A stretch of 64,000 nt of DNA, from positions 184,138 through 248,137 of the forward strand of contig NZ_AUIY01000004.1 in assembly GCF_000423945.1 (NCBI RefSeq). Direction: 5' to 3'. Below the pieces are notes generated by a model. That model saw only the letters and a list, made by a program, of their open reading frames with translations. It did not search any database and was not told the origin of the DNA. The DNA is from Butyrivibrio sp. XPD2002. GTDB taxonomy: Bacteria > Bacillota > Clostridia > Lachnospirales > Lachnospiraceae. The position numbers were made by a program, and so were the translations under genes. Positions 55,868-64,000 of the stretch are shown piece by piece; within the stretch, counting starts at the first letter, position 1, and each line of letters begins with the position of its first letter.

Positions 55868-57492
55868 TTTTTGCTATTGGCGCTTTGATTGGGGCAGCAG
55901 CCTTTTTGATCATATATGGATTCAAACCGCTTGATGTAACGGATGATTCCTGGATTATTTATCGTGGAGCGGATTTGTCACATCATTATATTGGATGGCT
56001 TTTCTATAGAAATACTCCGTGGAGGTTTCCTGTTGGCCTGTTGCGTGGTCTTACTTATCCTGATGAGTTTGCTATTACATATATGGATTCAATTCCACTA
56101 TTTGCTATATTTTTTAAGCTTTTATCTCCGCTTTTGCCGGAAACGTTTCAGTATTTTGGCATATATGGAATGCTGGTTTTTGCGCTGCAGGGCGGACTAT
56201 CCTCAGTCATCATTTTTAAACTGACTGGCCAGAAGATGGTGTCTATGATAAGCTCTGGATTTTTCTCTTTTTCTTCGATAATGATTCAGAGAATGTTTAA
56301 TCATACTGCGCTGGCTTGTAATAGTCTGATTTTGACAATGATATTACTGTTTATCTCAGGACAGGATCTTAGGGATAAGAACCGGGATATCATTGCATGG
56401 ACTGCTTTACTTATGGTGGCAAGTCTGGTTCATCTTTATTATATCCCGATGACTGTTATTTTTATTTTGGGATTTTATTTCCATGATCTTATTTCAAAAG
56501 AATGGTACAGAGGTGTTATTAAAGTACTGATACCTATAGCAGCTACCTTGTTGGTGATGTATGTGGTTGGGGATTTCTATGGAGGTAAGGCTCTATCTGA
56601 CGAAGGGCTTGGATATTATAATTCTAATCTGACTTCATTATTTGATGATCAGGGAGGATCATATTTCTATAAGCTTTTAGGACTATCAATAGTAGGATCA
56701 GGAAGTGGTGAAACATTTGCGTATATTGGGTTCGGAGTGATTTTGATGGTTCTGATACTATTCATTTCTTCTTTTTTTGCGAGAAATATAAAAAAGGAGA
56801 AAAAGGATATAGCTCCATTATTGTTTATAATTATCGCTCATTTATTTATGTGCACAGAGCCGGAGATAAGATTTGGCAAGATTACTCTGCTTTCGATAGA
56901 ATGGCCGGAGGCTATTTATAATATTCTTTCTATGTTCAGAGCAAATGGCCGTTTCATGTGGCCGGTGTTTTACCTTTTCATGATTGGAGTTATTGTTAAA
57001 ACTTCCAACAGATTTAAAAAATGGACTGTGTATGTTATAGGTGGCTTACTTATAGTACAACTAATAGATTTATATCCACAGATTAAAAATGTAAGAGCAA
57101 TGAATGCTCAGTCGTATACGGGGCAAAGTACTTTGTTACAAGCTGAGTTTTGGGAGAGAGTAGATAAGGATGAAATCTATCTTTTTTATACTCCTCACAA
57201 ACATAACGAGCTGATAGTTAACACTATGTGTCTGGGGGAATATGCGGCAGAGCATAATATGGTGATGAATGATTTCTATGTTGCCAGGAAGGATGACACC
57301 AGAATAAAAAAAGCCCGGAAAGAGGAGGAAGAGAAGATTCTTAAGGGCAAAGCAAACGAGAGATATTTATATGTTTTTAGTGAACTTCCTGAAGATATAG
57401 TTGAAGGCGATACCAACCTTCATATTTATGAAGTTGATGGTATGATAGTTGGAGTTACTGAAGAATATAGTGATCTAAATGAGATAAAGTAA
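55840..57492 (+). CDS. DUF6311-like polytopic membrane protein
   Basis: 550 residues, about ten helices and an extracytoplasmic C-terminal domain. After helix 1 there is DDSWIIYRGADLSHHYIGW, then NTPWRFPVGLLRGL and MDSIPLFAIFFK, the sequence style of DUF6311 proteins found in surface glycan loci. It is probably a GT-C transferase, but no activity is known to me. AAGGAACC lies before ATG 55840, inside the previous gene. Confidence 0.7.
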   Translation: MDEKRTSRVVFAIGALIGAAAFLIIYGFKPLDVTDDSWIIYRGADLSHHYIGWLFYRNTPWRFPVGLLRGLTYPDEFAITYMDSIPLFAIFFKLLSPLLPETFQYFGIYGMLVFALQGGLSSVIIFKLTGQKMVSMISSGFFSFSSIMIQRMFNHTALACNSLILTMILLFISGQDLRDKNRDIIAWTALLMVASLVHLYYIPMTVIFILGFYFHDLISKEWYRGVIKVLIPIAATLLVMYVVGDFYGGKALSDEGLGYYNSNLTSLFDDQGGSYFYKLLGLSIVGSGSGETFAYIGFGVILMVLILFISSFFARNIKKEKKDIAPLLFIIIAHLFMCTEPEIRFGKITLLSIEWPEAIYNILSMFRANGRFMWPVFYLFMIGVIVKTSNRFKKWTVYVIGGLLIVQLIDLYPQIKNVRAMNAQSYTGQSTLLQAEFWERVDKDEIYLFYTPHKHNELIVNTMCLGEYAAEHNMVMNDFYVARKDDTRIKKARKEEEEKILKGKANERYLYVFSELPEDIVEGDTNLHIYEVDGMIVGVTEEYSDLNEIK

Positions 57493-57511
57493 TAGTAAAA
57501 AATAGGGTCTA

Positions 57512-59257
57512 ATGATTGTGAAAAGTAAGAAAACCATAAATATATTGTGCAATTGGATATGTATTGCCGCATCACTTTTGAGAATCTGGGTTTCGCAGCT
57601 TCAAAATATCTCTGTTGCTGTAAAGGGCGGAGGTGTTGATGGATGGCTTCAGGTAAAGCAGACCGCAAGTATTGCTGGTGGTAATTGGCTTGGAACCTTT
57701 GACTCTACTACCTTGGTTAAGGAAGTGGGCTTTCCTATTTTCGGGGCAATGATTCATGCTTTGCAGATATCCTACGGTGTTGGAGTTGGATTATTGTTGG
57801 TAATATGTGCTTGTCTTATGGCTACTTCGCTTAGACCTTATATCAAAGATGCTATTCTGCAAATGTTGTTTTATTTATCGCTTTTATATTGTCCTGTTGG
57901 GTTTAGGACGGTTTACATCTATAGATCCGCTCTTTTGATCATGGTTCCCATAGGGCTGATGGCCAGCGCTTTTGCGTTATTTGCTAGAAGAAATGATAAT
58001 CTGAAAACATATACGTACATAGGTTGGGGATTGATTGGGTTTATCTTTGGCGGCCTTTTTTGGATCCTTAAGGAGGACTCTGTCTGGATTATTCCTTTTT
58101 TGTTTGTTGAAACAATTGTGTGTATCATTGGAGTTTTTTCTAATCTGAAAAAGGGGAAAACTTCAAAGAAGGTTTTTGCAGCGATTGTAGTAGCGCAGCT
58201 ATTGCCATTTTGTGGGATGCTTTTTGCTAATCATGTAGTAACAGGAATGAACGAAAAATATTATAATGTCAGCTTGAGCAATGAGAGAACAAAGGGAGAG
58301 TTTCCGCGGCTGTGCGGATTATTATATAGAATCGATGTTGATGATGCTGATATCGATCCTGATGTATGGATTGCAAGGAGTGCCCTGGAACAGGCAGTTT
58401 CTGTAAGTGACAAAATGGCGTCGCTTGATACTCTTTTTGATAAGTGTGAAAGTGCCGGTAGTGATGCGCCTCATAATGGATGGCCCAAAGGTGATATTTC
58501 TACCTGGGCAATACGAAGTGCGGCTGATGAAGCTGGGTATTATGAATCAGCAAATAAGGTGCAGCAATTTTATAAAGAAGCGGCTGATGAGATTCAGAAA
58601 GCTTTTGATGACGGAAGATTAAAAGAGAAAAAGGGAATTACTCTTTCAAAATATGTAAAGCCCTTTACACTAGATGAAATCGGATTAGCAATAAGTAATT
58701 CCATAAAGACACAGGCTCTTTTTGCTCTGCATGAGAACGAAAGGGTGGAAACTGATATTTCTTATATAGACACTACTCCTGCAAATATGTGGTTTTTGGA
58801 AAAGGCCTTTGGAGTAAGAGTTCCTCTTTCTGATGAGCAGATTAAGAGCATGAAGTTTAAGCGCGATTGGCAATATGAGGAGAATAACACTCTTATAAAA
58901 GAGAAGAAGTGTTATATTCTTGCAGCTGTTGGCGTCTACTACATTTACCGATATGGCTCGTATGTGGTGCTTCCGCTAAGTATCTTGGGCTTTGTTTATC
59001 TGATATACGAATCAATCAGGAGAAGAGAAAAGGCATGGGAAGCCCTGATTATTTCTGCCGCTTTGCTTTTAACTTCATTTAGTGTTATTTTTGTTACCGG
59101 GTTATTTTCAATTTGGATGACGAAAGATGCGGCATCATCACCATATGTAGCGTATGCACCTTCTGCATATATGATTTTGGAGGTGTTTAAGATGTTTTCT
59201 GTTATTGCTCTTATCGGTGGGATTAGAAAGCTGCGAAACTCAAAGAATAAAGACTGA
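57512..59257 (+). CDS. Large polytopic membrane protein, GT-C-like, unknown
   Basis: 581 residues. Several helices (to ~residue 240) precede a long soluble outside domain (~250-465), then three helices near the C-terminus. KGGGVDGWLQVKQ near residue 35 has an acidic loop in the GT-C position. I do not recognise the family. The big central soluble domain differs from its neighbours. It is 19 bases downstream of the DUF6311-like gene. Confidence 0.5.
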   Translation: MIVKSKKTINILCNWICIAASLLRIWVSQLQNISVAVKGGGVDGWLQVKQTASIAGGNWLGTFDSTTLVKEVGFPIFGAMIHALQISYGVGVGLLLVICACLMATSLRPYIKDAILQMLFYLSLLYCPVGFRTVYIYRSALLIMVPIGLMASAFALFARRNDNLKTYTYIGWGLIGFIFGGLFWILKEDSVWIIPFLFVETIVCIIGVFSNLKKGKTSKKVFAAIVVAQLLPFCGMLFANHVVTGMNEKYYNVSLSNERTKGEFPRLCGLLYRIDVDDADIDPDVWIARSALEQAVSVSDKMASLDTLFDKCESAGSDAPHNGWPKGDISTWAIRSAADEAGYYESANKVQQFYKEAADEIQKAFDDGRLKEKKGITLSKYVKPFTLDEIGLAISNSIKTQALFALHENERVETDISYIDTTPANMWFLEKAFGVRVPLSDEQIKSMKFKRDWQYEENNTLIKEKKCYILAAVGVYYIYRYGSYVVLPLSILGFVYLIYESIRRREKAWEALIISAALLLTSFSVIFVTGLFSIWMTKDAASSPYVAYAPSAYMILEVFKMFSVIALIGGIRKLRNSKNKD

Positions 59258-59273
59258 TTAGATAGGAATTAAG

Positions 59274-60500
59274 ATGTTTAGAGAAATAGTAAAAATGTTA
59301 CTCCCTTACATAGTTCGCGAGAGACTTCGCGGAGTTCTGTTTAAGGTGAAGCACTCACAGATAAAAAGAACGGAGACTGATTTTAAGAAATATCCGAATG
59401 GAATAAATCTCATCGGTCATGCCAGAGGTGACTACGGACTTGGGGAAAGCTGCCGCCTGGTAGCTGAGGCTATTAAGACTTCCGGAATTCCTTTTACAAT
59501 TAAGAACATATTCCAGAATAAAAAGGCTCTCGAGACCAACGAAGCCTACAAGGAATATGAATCAGAGGAGCTTAAATACAATGTGAATCTGATTCACTTA
59601 AATCCTAACGAGCTTCCGGTTTCTATAAGATCCATGACCAGCGATGTTTTCAATAACAGATATCAGATCGGCTACTGGCTCTGGGAACTTCCGGAGTTTC
59701 CGAAGGAGTGGAGCTATGCTTTCGATTTGTTCGATGAGATCTGGACTCCGGCAGAGTTTGTTTCTGATGCGGTAAGAACCGCGACCTCGAAGCCTGTTTA
59801 CACAGTGCCATATGCCATGAATACACCTGTGACAGATGACAGATTTGATCGCAAATACTTTGGAATTCCTGAGGATAAGTTTTTATATATCTTATCTTAT
59901 GATGGGTTCAGTAATTCCGACCGTAAAAATCCTGAGGCAGCTATCGCAGCTTATCGCGAGGCATTCCCCACTGAGCTCCCGGATGTCGGTCTTATCATCA
60001 AGGCAACTCACGCAGGGGAGTCAGAGATGGCACACCTCAGAGAGCTTATGCATGGCTATGAGAATATCTATATCCTTACGGACAGCTACAGCAAAGAGGA
60101 GTTTAACAGTCTGATTAAATGCGCAGACGCTCACATCTCCCTTCACCGCTCAGAAGGCTTCGGTCTTGTTATGGCGGAGGCTATGTTCCTTGGAACTCCT
60201 ACAGTTTCTACGAACTGGTCTGCTAACTCAGAGTTCATGTCTGAGGATGCCTGCTGCATGGTTCCTGTGAAGATTATCGAGATTGAGAAGGAGACACCTC
60301 CGTATCACAAGGGTAATCACTGGGCTGATCCGGACGTGCATGTGGCAGCAGGTTTTATCAGAAGGCTTCATGACGACAAGGCTTTCTATGACTACAAAAA
60401 AGAGGCTGCTGCGAAGTATATCAGGGAGCGCATGTCACCTGAGAGGGCAGCAGGAATACTCAGGGAAAGATTCGAAAACTTGTGTATTTTTGAAAAATGA
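59274..60500 (+). CDS. GT4-family glycosyltransferase
   Basis: 408 residues. YPNGINLIGHARGDYGLGESCRLVAEAI is the acceptor-domain start and RSEGFGLVMAEAMFLGTPTVSTNWSAN the donor-domain E-x7-E region (both broken by other residues in the family). It belongs to the retaining GT4 group acting in the cytoplasm on lipid-linked glycans. Codons become richer in C endings from here on. It is followed by a likely promoter and glmS. Confidence 0.9.
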   Translation: MFREIVKMLLPYIVRERLRGVLFKVKHSQIKRTETDFKKYPNGINLIGHARGDYGLGESCRLVAEAIKTSGIPFTIKNIFQNKKALETNEAYKEYESEELKYNVNLIHLNPNELPVSIRSMTSDVFNNRYQIGYWLWELPEFPKEWSYAFDLFDEIWTPAEFVSDAVRTATSKPVYTVPYAMNTPVTDDRFDRKYFGIPEDKFLYILSYDGFSNSDRKNPEAAIAAYREAFPTELPDVGLIIKATHAGESEMAHLRELMHGYENIYILTDSYSKEEFNSLIKCADAHISLHRSEGFGLVMAEAMFLGTPTVSTNWSANSEFMSEDACCMVPVKIIEIEKETPPYHKGNHWADPDVHVAAGFIRRLHDDKAFYDYKKEAAAKYIRERMSPERAAGILRERFENLCIFEK

Positions 60501-60507
60501 ATATAAT
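60480..60507 (+). promoter_or_regulatory. Probable sigma-70-type promoter for glmS
   Basis: TTGTGT (60480-60485) and a perfect TATAAT (60502-60507) are 16 bases apart. The -35 lies at the end of the previous gene. The -10 is about 50 bases before the glmS start. Confidence 0.55.
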
Positions 60508-60557
60508 ATGTTGGTAAACTAAACAAATAAACGCAGTTTTACTTAAGAGGAAAAAAT

Positions 60558-62426
60558 ATGTGCGGAATAGTTGGATATGTAGGTAAGAAACAGGCAGCGC
60601 CCATTCTTCTGGATGGACTTTCTAAGCTTGAATATCGTGGATATGATTCAGCAGGACTTGCTGTAAGAGGGGCAGATAGTAAGGTCAAGGTCGTTAAGGC
60701 TAAGGGCAGACTTAAGGTTCTCTCGGAGAAAACTAATGATGGAGCATCCCTTCAGGGAACAATCGGTATCGGTCACACAAGATGGGCTACACATGGTGAG
60801 CCTTCTGAGACCAATGCACATCCCCATGTTTCATCTAATCATTTTGAGCATGGTGCAACAGTTGAGGAAGCTAACGTAGTTGGTGTTCACAACGGTATCA
60901 TCGAGAACTATCAGGAGCTTAAGGAGAAGCTCATGCGTCACGATTATGAGTTCTACTCACAGACTGACACTGAGGTTGCAGTTAAGCTCGTTGACTATTA
61001 TTACAATAAATACAAGATCGGACCTATCGATGCTATAGCTAAGACTATGGTTCGTGTTCGTGGTTCCTACGCCCTTGCACTTATGTTCAAGGATTATCCG
61101 GATGAAGTCTGGGTAGCACGTAAGGATTCACCTATGGTTATCGGTATTGCAGACGGCGCAACCTACGTTGCTTCTGACGTTCCTGCAATCCTTAAATACA
61201 CAAGAAACGTTTACTACATCGGCAACCAGGAGATGGCTCGTCTTGGTAAGGGCGAAGCTCACTTCTACAACCTCGATGGTGACGAGATCCAGAAGGAAAA
61301 GGTTGAGATCAAGTGGGACGCAGAGGCTGCTGAGAAGGGCGGCTTCGAGCACTTTATGATGAAGGAGATTCACGAGCAGCCCAAGGCAGTTGAGGATACG
61401 CTTAACTCAGTTATTAAGGGTAAAAAGATCGACCTTACAGAGTGCGGAATCAGCGATGAGAAGATCAAGTCCTTAAGACAGATCTTTGTAGTTGCCTGTG
61501 GTTCTGCATGGCATGTAGGCATGGCAGCTCAGTACGTGTTTGAGGATCTTGCACGTATTCCTGTCCGCGTCGAGCTTGCATCCGAGTTCAGATACAGGAA
61601 GCCACTTCTTGATAAAAATGACCTGGTAATCGTTATCTCCCAGTCTGGTGAGACAGCGGATACTTTAGCTGCTCTTCGTGAGGCTAAGAGTCAGGGCGTA
61701 GCAACCCTTGGTATTGTTAACGTTGTCGGCTCTTCAATCGCAAGAGAAGCTGACCATGTTCTCTACACTCTCGCAGGTCCCGAGATATCTGTTGCCACAA
61801 CTAAGGCTTACAGTGCTCAGCTTGTTGCTACCTATGCTCTTGCTGTTCACTTCGGATTTGTAAGAGAGACTATTGATAGTAAAAAGTATGCAAACTACAT
61901 CGCAGAGATGAAGACCATCCCCGAGAAGATTACAAAGGTTCTCGATGATAAGGAGAGACTCCAGTGGTTTGCTGCTAAATACGCTAACGCTAAGGATGTA
62001 TTCTTCGTTGGACGTGGTATCGACTACGCAGTTTCCCTCGAGGGAAGCCTTAAGATGAAGGAGATTTCCTACATCCACTCAGAGGCCTACGCTGCAGGTG
62101 AGCTTAAGCACGGAACAATCAGCCTTATCGAGGACAACATCCTTGTTATCGGTGTGCTTACTCAGAACGACCTTTACGAGAAGACCATCAGCAACATGGT
62201 TGAGTGTAAGGCAAGAGGTGCTTACCTCATGGGGCTTACAACCTACGGTCATTACGAGATTGAGGATACAGTTAACTTTGCTGCATACGTTCCTAAGATT
62301 GAGGAGCATTTCGCTGCATCTCTCGCAGTTATCCCGCTCCAGCTTCTTGGCTACTATATCAGTGTTGCCAAGGGTCTTGATGTGGATAAGCCACGTAACC
62401 TTGCTAAGAGCGTTACTGTGGAATAA
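60558..62426 (+). CDS. glmS: Glutamine-fructose-6-phosphate transaminase (isomerising)
   Basis: Makes glucosamine-6-phosphate, the entry to UDP-GlcNAc for wall and surface glycans. The N-terminal class II amidotransferase has nucleophile Cys2 (MCGIVGYVG) and HTRWATHG. Two SIS isomerase domains follow (VACGSAWHVG, SQSGETADTLA, KEISYIHSEAYAAGELKHG). It ends KSVTVE. At 622 residues it is slightly longer than usual, owing to an insert near residue 90. Only 57 bases separate it from the previous gene, too little for a glmS ribozyme. Confidence 0.98.
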   Translation: MCGIVGYVGKKQAAPILLDGLSKLEYRGYDSAGLAVRGADSKVKVVKAKGRLKVLSEKTNDGASLQGTIGIGHTRWATHGEPSETNAHPHVSSNHFEHGATVEEANVVGVHNGIIENYQELKEKLMRHDYEFYSQTDTEVAVKLVDYYYNKYKIGPIDAIAKTMVRVRGSYALALMFKDYPDEVWVARKDSPMVIGIADGATYVASDVPAILKYTRNVYYIGNQEMARLGKGEAHFYNLDGDEIQKEKVEIKWDAEAAEKGGFEHFMMKEIHEQPKAVEDTLNSVIKGKKIDLTECGISDEKIKSLRQIFVVACGSAWHVGMAAQYVFEDLARIPVRVELASEFRYRKPLLDKNDLVIVISQSGETADTLAALREAKSQGVATLGIVNVVGSSIAREADHVLYTLAGPEISVATTKAYSAQLVATYALAVHFGFVRETIDSKKYANYIAEMKTIPEKITKVLDDKERLQWFAAKYANAKDVFFVGRGIDYAVSLEGSLKMKEISYIHSEAYAAGELKHGTISLIEDNILVIGVLTQNDLYEKTISNMVECKARGAYLMGLTTYGHYEIEDTVNFAAYVPKIEEHFAASLAVIPLQLLGYYISVAKGLDVDKPRNLAKSVTVE

Positions 62427-62436
62427 GGAATTATAA

Positions 62437-63753
62437 ATGAACATTATTTTATTATCCGGTGGATCAGGTCAGCGTCTCTGGCCTCTTTCCAACGATGTCA
62501 GATCAAAACAGTTTATAAAAATATTTAAAGGTAACGATGGCGAATATGAGTCCATGGTTCAGCGCGTCTATCGCCAGATTCTTGAGATAGACCCCGGCGC
62601 AAACGTAACAATCGCAACAAGTAAGACTCAGGTTTCAGCTATTAATAACCAGCTTGGTGAAAATGTTGGAGTTTCAATCGAGCCCTGCAGAAGGGACACT
62701 TTTCCTGCAATCGCTCTTGCAAGCGCATATCTTCACGACGTTCAGGGCGTTGGCTTGGATGAGTCAGTAGTTGTATGCCCTGTCGATCCATATGTTGAGA
62801 AGGATTACTTCCTCGCTCTTGAGAAGCTTTCAAAGCTTGCAGAGGACGGAGAAGCTAACCTCACACTTATGGGAATCAATCCCACCTATCCTTCAGAGAA
62901 GTATGGCTACATCATCCCTGAGGATAAGAACGACGTATCAAAGGTTGTATCCTTCAAGGAAAAGCCTGATGTAGAAACTGCAAAGAACTACATTTCAAAG
63001 GGTGCTCTCTGGAATGGCGGTATTTTTGCATATAAGCTCTCATACCTTCTTGATAAGGCTCACGAGCTCATTGATTTTACAGACTATCAGAATCTTTTTG
63101 ATAAATATGAAACTCTTGAAAAAATTTCCTTCGACTACGCTGTAGTTGAGAAGGAGTCCAATATCAGCGTTATGCGCTTCGGCGGACTCTGGAAGGACCT
63201 CGGAACCTGGAACACTCTTACAGAGGCTATGGATGAGAATGTGATCGGAGAAGCCCTTCTTAATGAGAAGTGTGAAGATGTTCACGTTATCAACGACATG
63301 AATATCCCTGTAATTGTCATGGGAATTAAGGATGCAGTTATTGCAGCTTCTCCTGAAGGAATTCTTGTTTCCGACAAAGAGCAGAGCTCTTACATCAAGC
63401 CCTTTGTTGAGCAGATCGAGCAGCCTATTATGTTCGCTGAGAAGTCCTGGGGAAGCTACCGTGTTCTGGATGCTGAGAAGGATTCACTTACAATCAAGGT
63501 AACACTTAACCCCGGACACGCCATGAACTATCACAGCCATGAACGACGTGATGAAGTATGGAGTGTTGTTCGCGGAACCGGCAGAACCATCGTTGACGGT
63601 GTAGAGCGCAGCGTTCACATCGGTGATGTCATTTCCATGAAGGCCGGTGAAAAACACACAATAATAAATAATAGTGATCAGGAACTTCAGCTTATTGAGG
63701 TTCAGCTTGGAACAGATATTTCCGTTGATGATAAGATTAAGTACGACTTATAA
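62437..63753 (+). CDS. manC: Mannose-1-phosphate guanylyltransferase with cupin domain (ManC type)
   Basis: The nucleotidyltransferase domain has LLSGGSGQRLWPLSND and EPCRRDTFPAIALASAYL (broken elsewhere), KYGYIIP, FKEKPD and ALWNGGIFAYK. From about residue 325 there is a C-terminal cupin with WGSYRVLDA and MNYHSHERRDE, the type II isomerase-like motif. It makes GDP-mannose; isomerase activity is likely but not certain. It starts 10 bases after glmS. A terminator follows at 63841. Confidence 0.93.
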   Translation: MNIILLSGGSGQRLWPLSNDVRSKQFIKIFKGNDGEYESMVQRVYRQILEIDPGANVTIATSKTQVSAINNQLGENVGVSIEPCRRDTFPAIALASAYLHDVQGVGLDESVVVCPVDPYVEKDYFLALEKLSKLAEDGEANLTLMGINPTYPSEKYGYIIPEDKNDVSKVVSFKEKPDVETAKNYISKGALWNGGIFAYKLSYLLDKAHELIDFTDYQNLFDKYETLEKISFDYAVVEKESNISVMRFGGLWKDLGTWNTLTEAMDENVIGEALLNEKCEDVHVINDMNIPVIVMGIKDAVIAASPEGILVSDKEQSSYIKPFVEQIEQPIMFAEKSWGSYRVLDAEKDSLTIKVTLNPGHAMNYHSHERRDEVWSVVRGTGRTIVDGVERSVHIGDVISMKAGEKHTIINNSDQELQLIEVQLGTDISVDDKIKYDL

Positions 63754-63801
63754 GTTGTTTAGTTTTGGGAGCAACTATTTTATTTCAAAAAGTTAATATG
63801 G

Positions 63802-63829
63802 CTTGCAAGGAATGAATGTGAATTGCAAG
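63802..63829. repeat. Inverted repeat CTTGCAA/TTGCAAG
   Basis: Seven perfect base pairs around a 14-base loop, between manC and its terminator. It is the first of a row of hairpins. Confidence 0.55.
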
Positions 63830-63840
63830 TGAACGAATCT

Positions 63841-63874
63841 CTCCGCGGAGCGCTTTTGCTACGCGGAGTTTTTT
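63841..63874 (+). terminator. Strong rho-independent terminator after manC
   Basis: CTCCGCG pairs with CGCGGAG, extended inward by AGC/GCT across a G/A mismatch (63841-63868), followed by six T. It closes the glmS-manC unit. Confidence 0.9.
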
Positions 63875-63884
63875 GTTGCATAAG

Positions 63885-63999
63885 ACCGGCAAGCGAATGG
63901 ATGTTTGCATACAAATTCATTTGCCGGTTGTAAGAACATGGAGCACGAAGTGCGGAATGTTCGTGTGCGAAATCGAGTAGGAGTCAGCCTGCTCGATTT
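63885..63999. repeat. Three consecutive hairpins at the window end
   Basis: 63885-63928 pairs ACCGGCAAGCGAAT with ATTCATTTGCCGGT, with one wobble and one mismatch. 63935-63961 pairs AACAT and GCAC with GTGC and ATGTT, around internal GGA/GGA. 63970-63999 pairs AAATCGAGTAGG with CCTGCTCGATTT, with one wobble. None is followed by a T-tract. They may form a structured RNA or a repetitive palindromic element extending past the edge. Confidence 0.6.
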
Positions 64000-64000
64000 G

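Noticed and set aside
60501..60557. Possible glmS ribozyme
   Set aside because: Only 57 bases separate the genes, far below the size of the ribozyme, and no matching core is visible.
960..63285. Many minus-strand ORFs of 60-130 codons
   Set aside because: All lie opposite strong plus-strand genes, have no family motifs or ribosome sites, and are typical antisense shadows in AT-rich coding DNA.

Overview
The window is one long, almost gap-free, single-direction (+ strand) cell-surface polysaccharide region from a low-GC anaerobic Gram-positive bacterium. The gene content suggests a Clostridia/Lachnospiraceae member, perhaps Butyrivibrio-like: rubredoxin plus a flavin reductase-rubredoxin fusion, many multi-membrane GT-C-type proteins, and AT-rich codon use. 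No rRNA gene or other taxonomic marker is present, so this assignment is inference. I saw no convincing minus-strand gene, tRNA, CRISPR array or insertion sequence.

Region A (1-33,140) looks like one transcription unit for a decorated acidic glycan. It opens with glycosyltransferases, a Wzy-like polymerase, a pyruvyl transferase, a ferredoxin/FrhB-type protein and a Wzx flippase. A sugar-nucleotide section follows: two DegT aminotransferase-fold proteins (one with its PLP lysine replaced), acyltransferases, an LpxD-like hexapeptide protein and a CapE-type UDP-GlcNAc dehydratase. Next come a GT-C-like membrane protein and a GT2-GtrA fusion. Then an acyl-modification set: SGNH protein, MBOAT protein, acyl carrier protein, ketoreductase-like SDR, acyltransferase-3, FkbH-like HAD enzyme, split transketolase and MaoC hydratase. 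MBOAT + ACP + SGNH repeats the DltB/DltC/DltD logic, but the loading enzyme appears to be FkbH-like, which suggests a glyceryl-type donor. Last is a nonulosonic (sialic/legionaminic-like) acid set: NeuD-like, PtmE-like nucleotidyltransferase, DegT, FemAB-like, NeuC, NeuB, GNAT and NeuA.

Region B (33,210-46,768) holds a PglF/CapD-type 4,6-dehydratase broken by one in-frame amber codon and two related O-antigen ligase/polymerase-like proteins. The second of these carries about twenty 32-residue YD-like repeats. A three-gene DUF262 / AAA-ATPase / unknown cassette looks like an inserted defence island. A Wzz-like co-polymerase and a second Wzx flippase follow. Two flippases and several polymerase-like genes suggest more than one glycan is made from this region.

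Region C (46,833-60,500) has two GT4 glycosyltransferases flanking a run of large multi-membrane GT-C-like or DUF6056/DUF6311-like proteins. A small redox pair (rubredoxin and flavin reductase-rubredoxin), with its own promoter and terminator, interrupts the run. Region D (60,558-63,753) is glmS and manC, precursor-supply genes with visibly more C-ending codons than the rest. It is followed by a strong terminator and a dense row of hairpins up to the window edge.

Five poly-G tracts of 7-9 bases lie inside surface-sugar genes in the first 21.5 kb and could allow slipped-strand switching. No phosphoglycosyl (priming) transferase was recognised, so it may lie outside the window.
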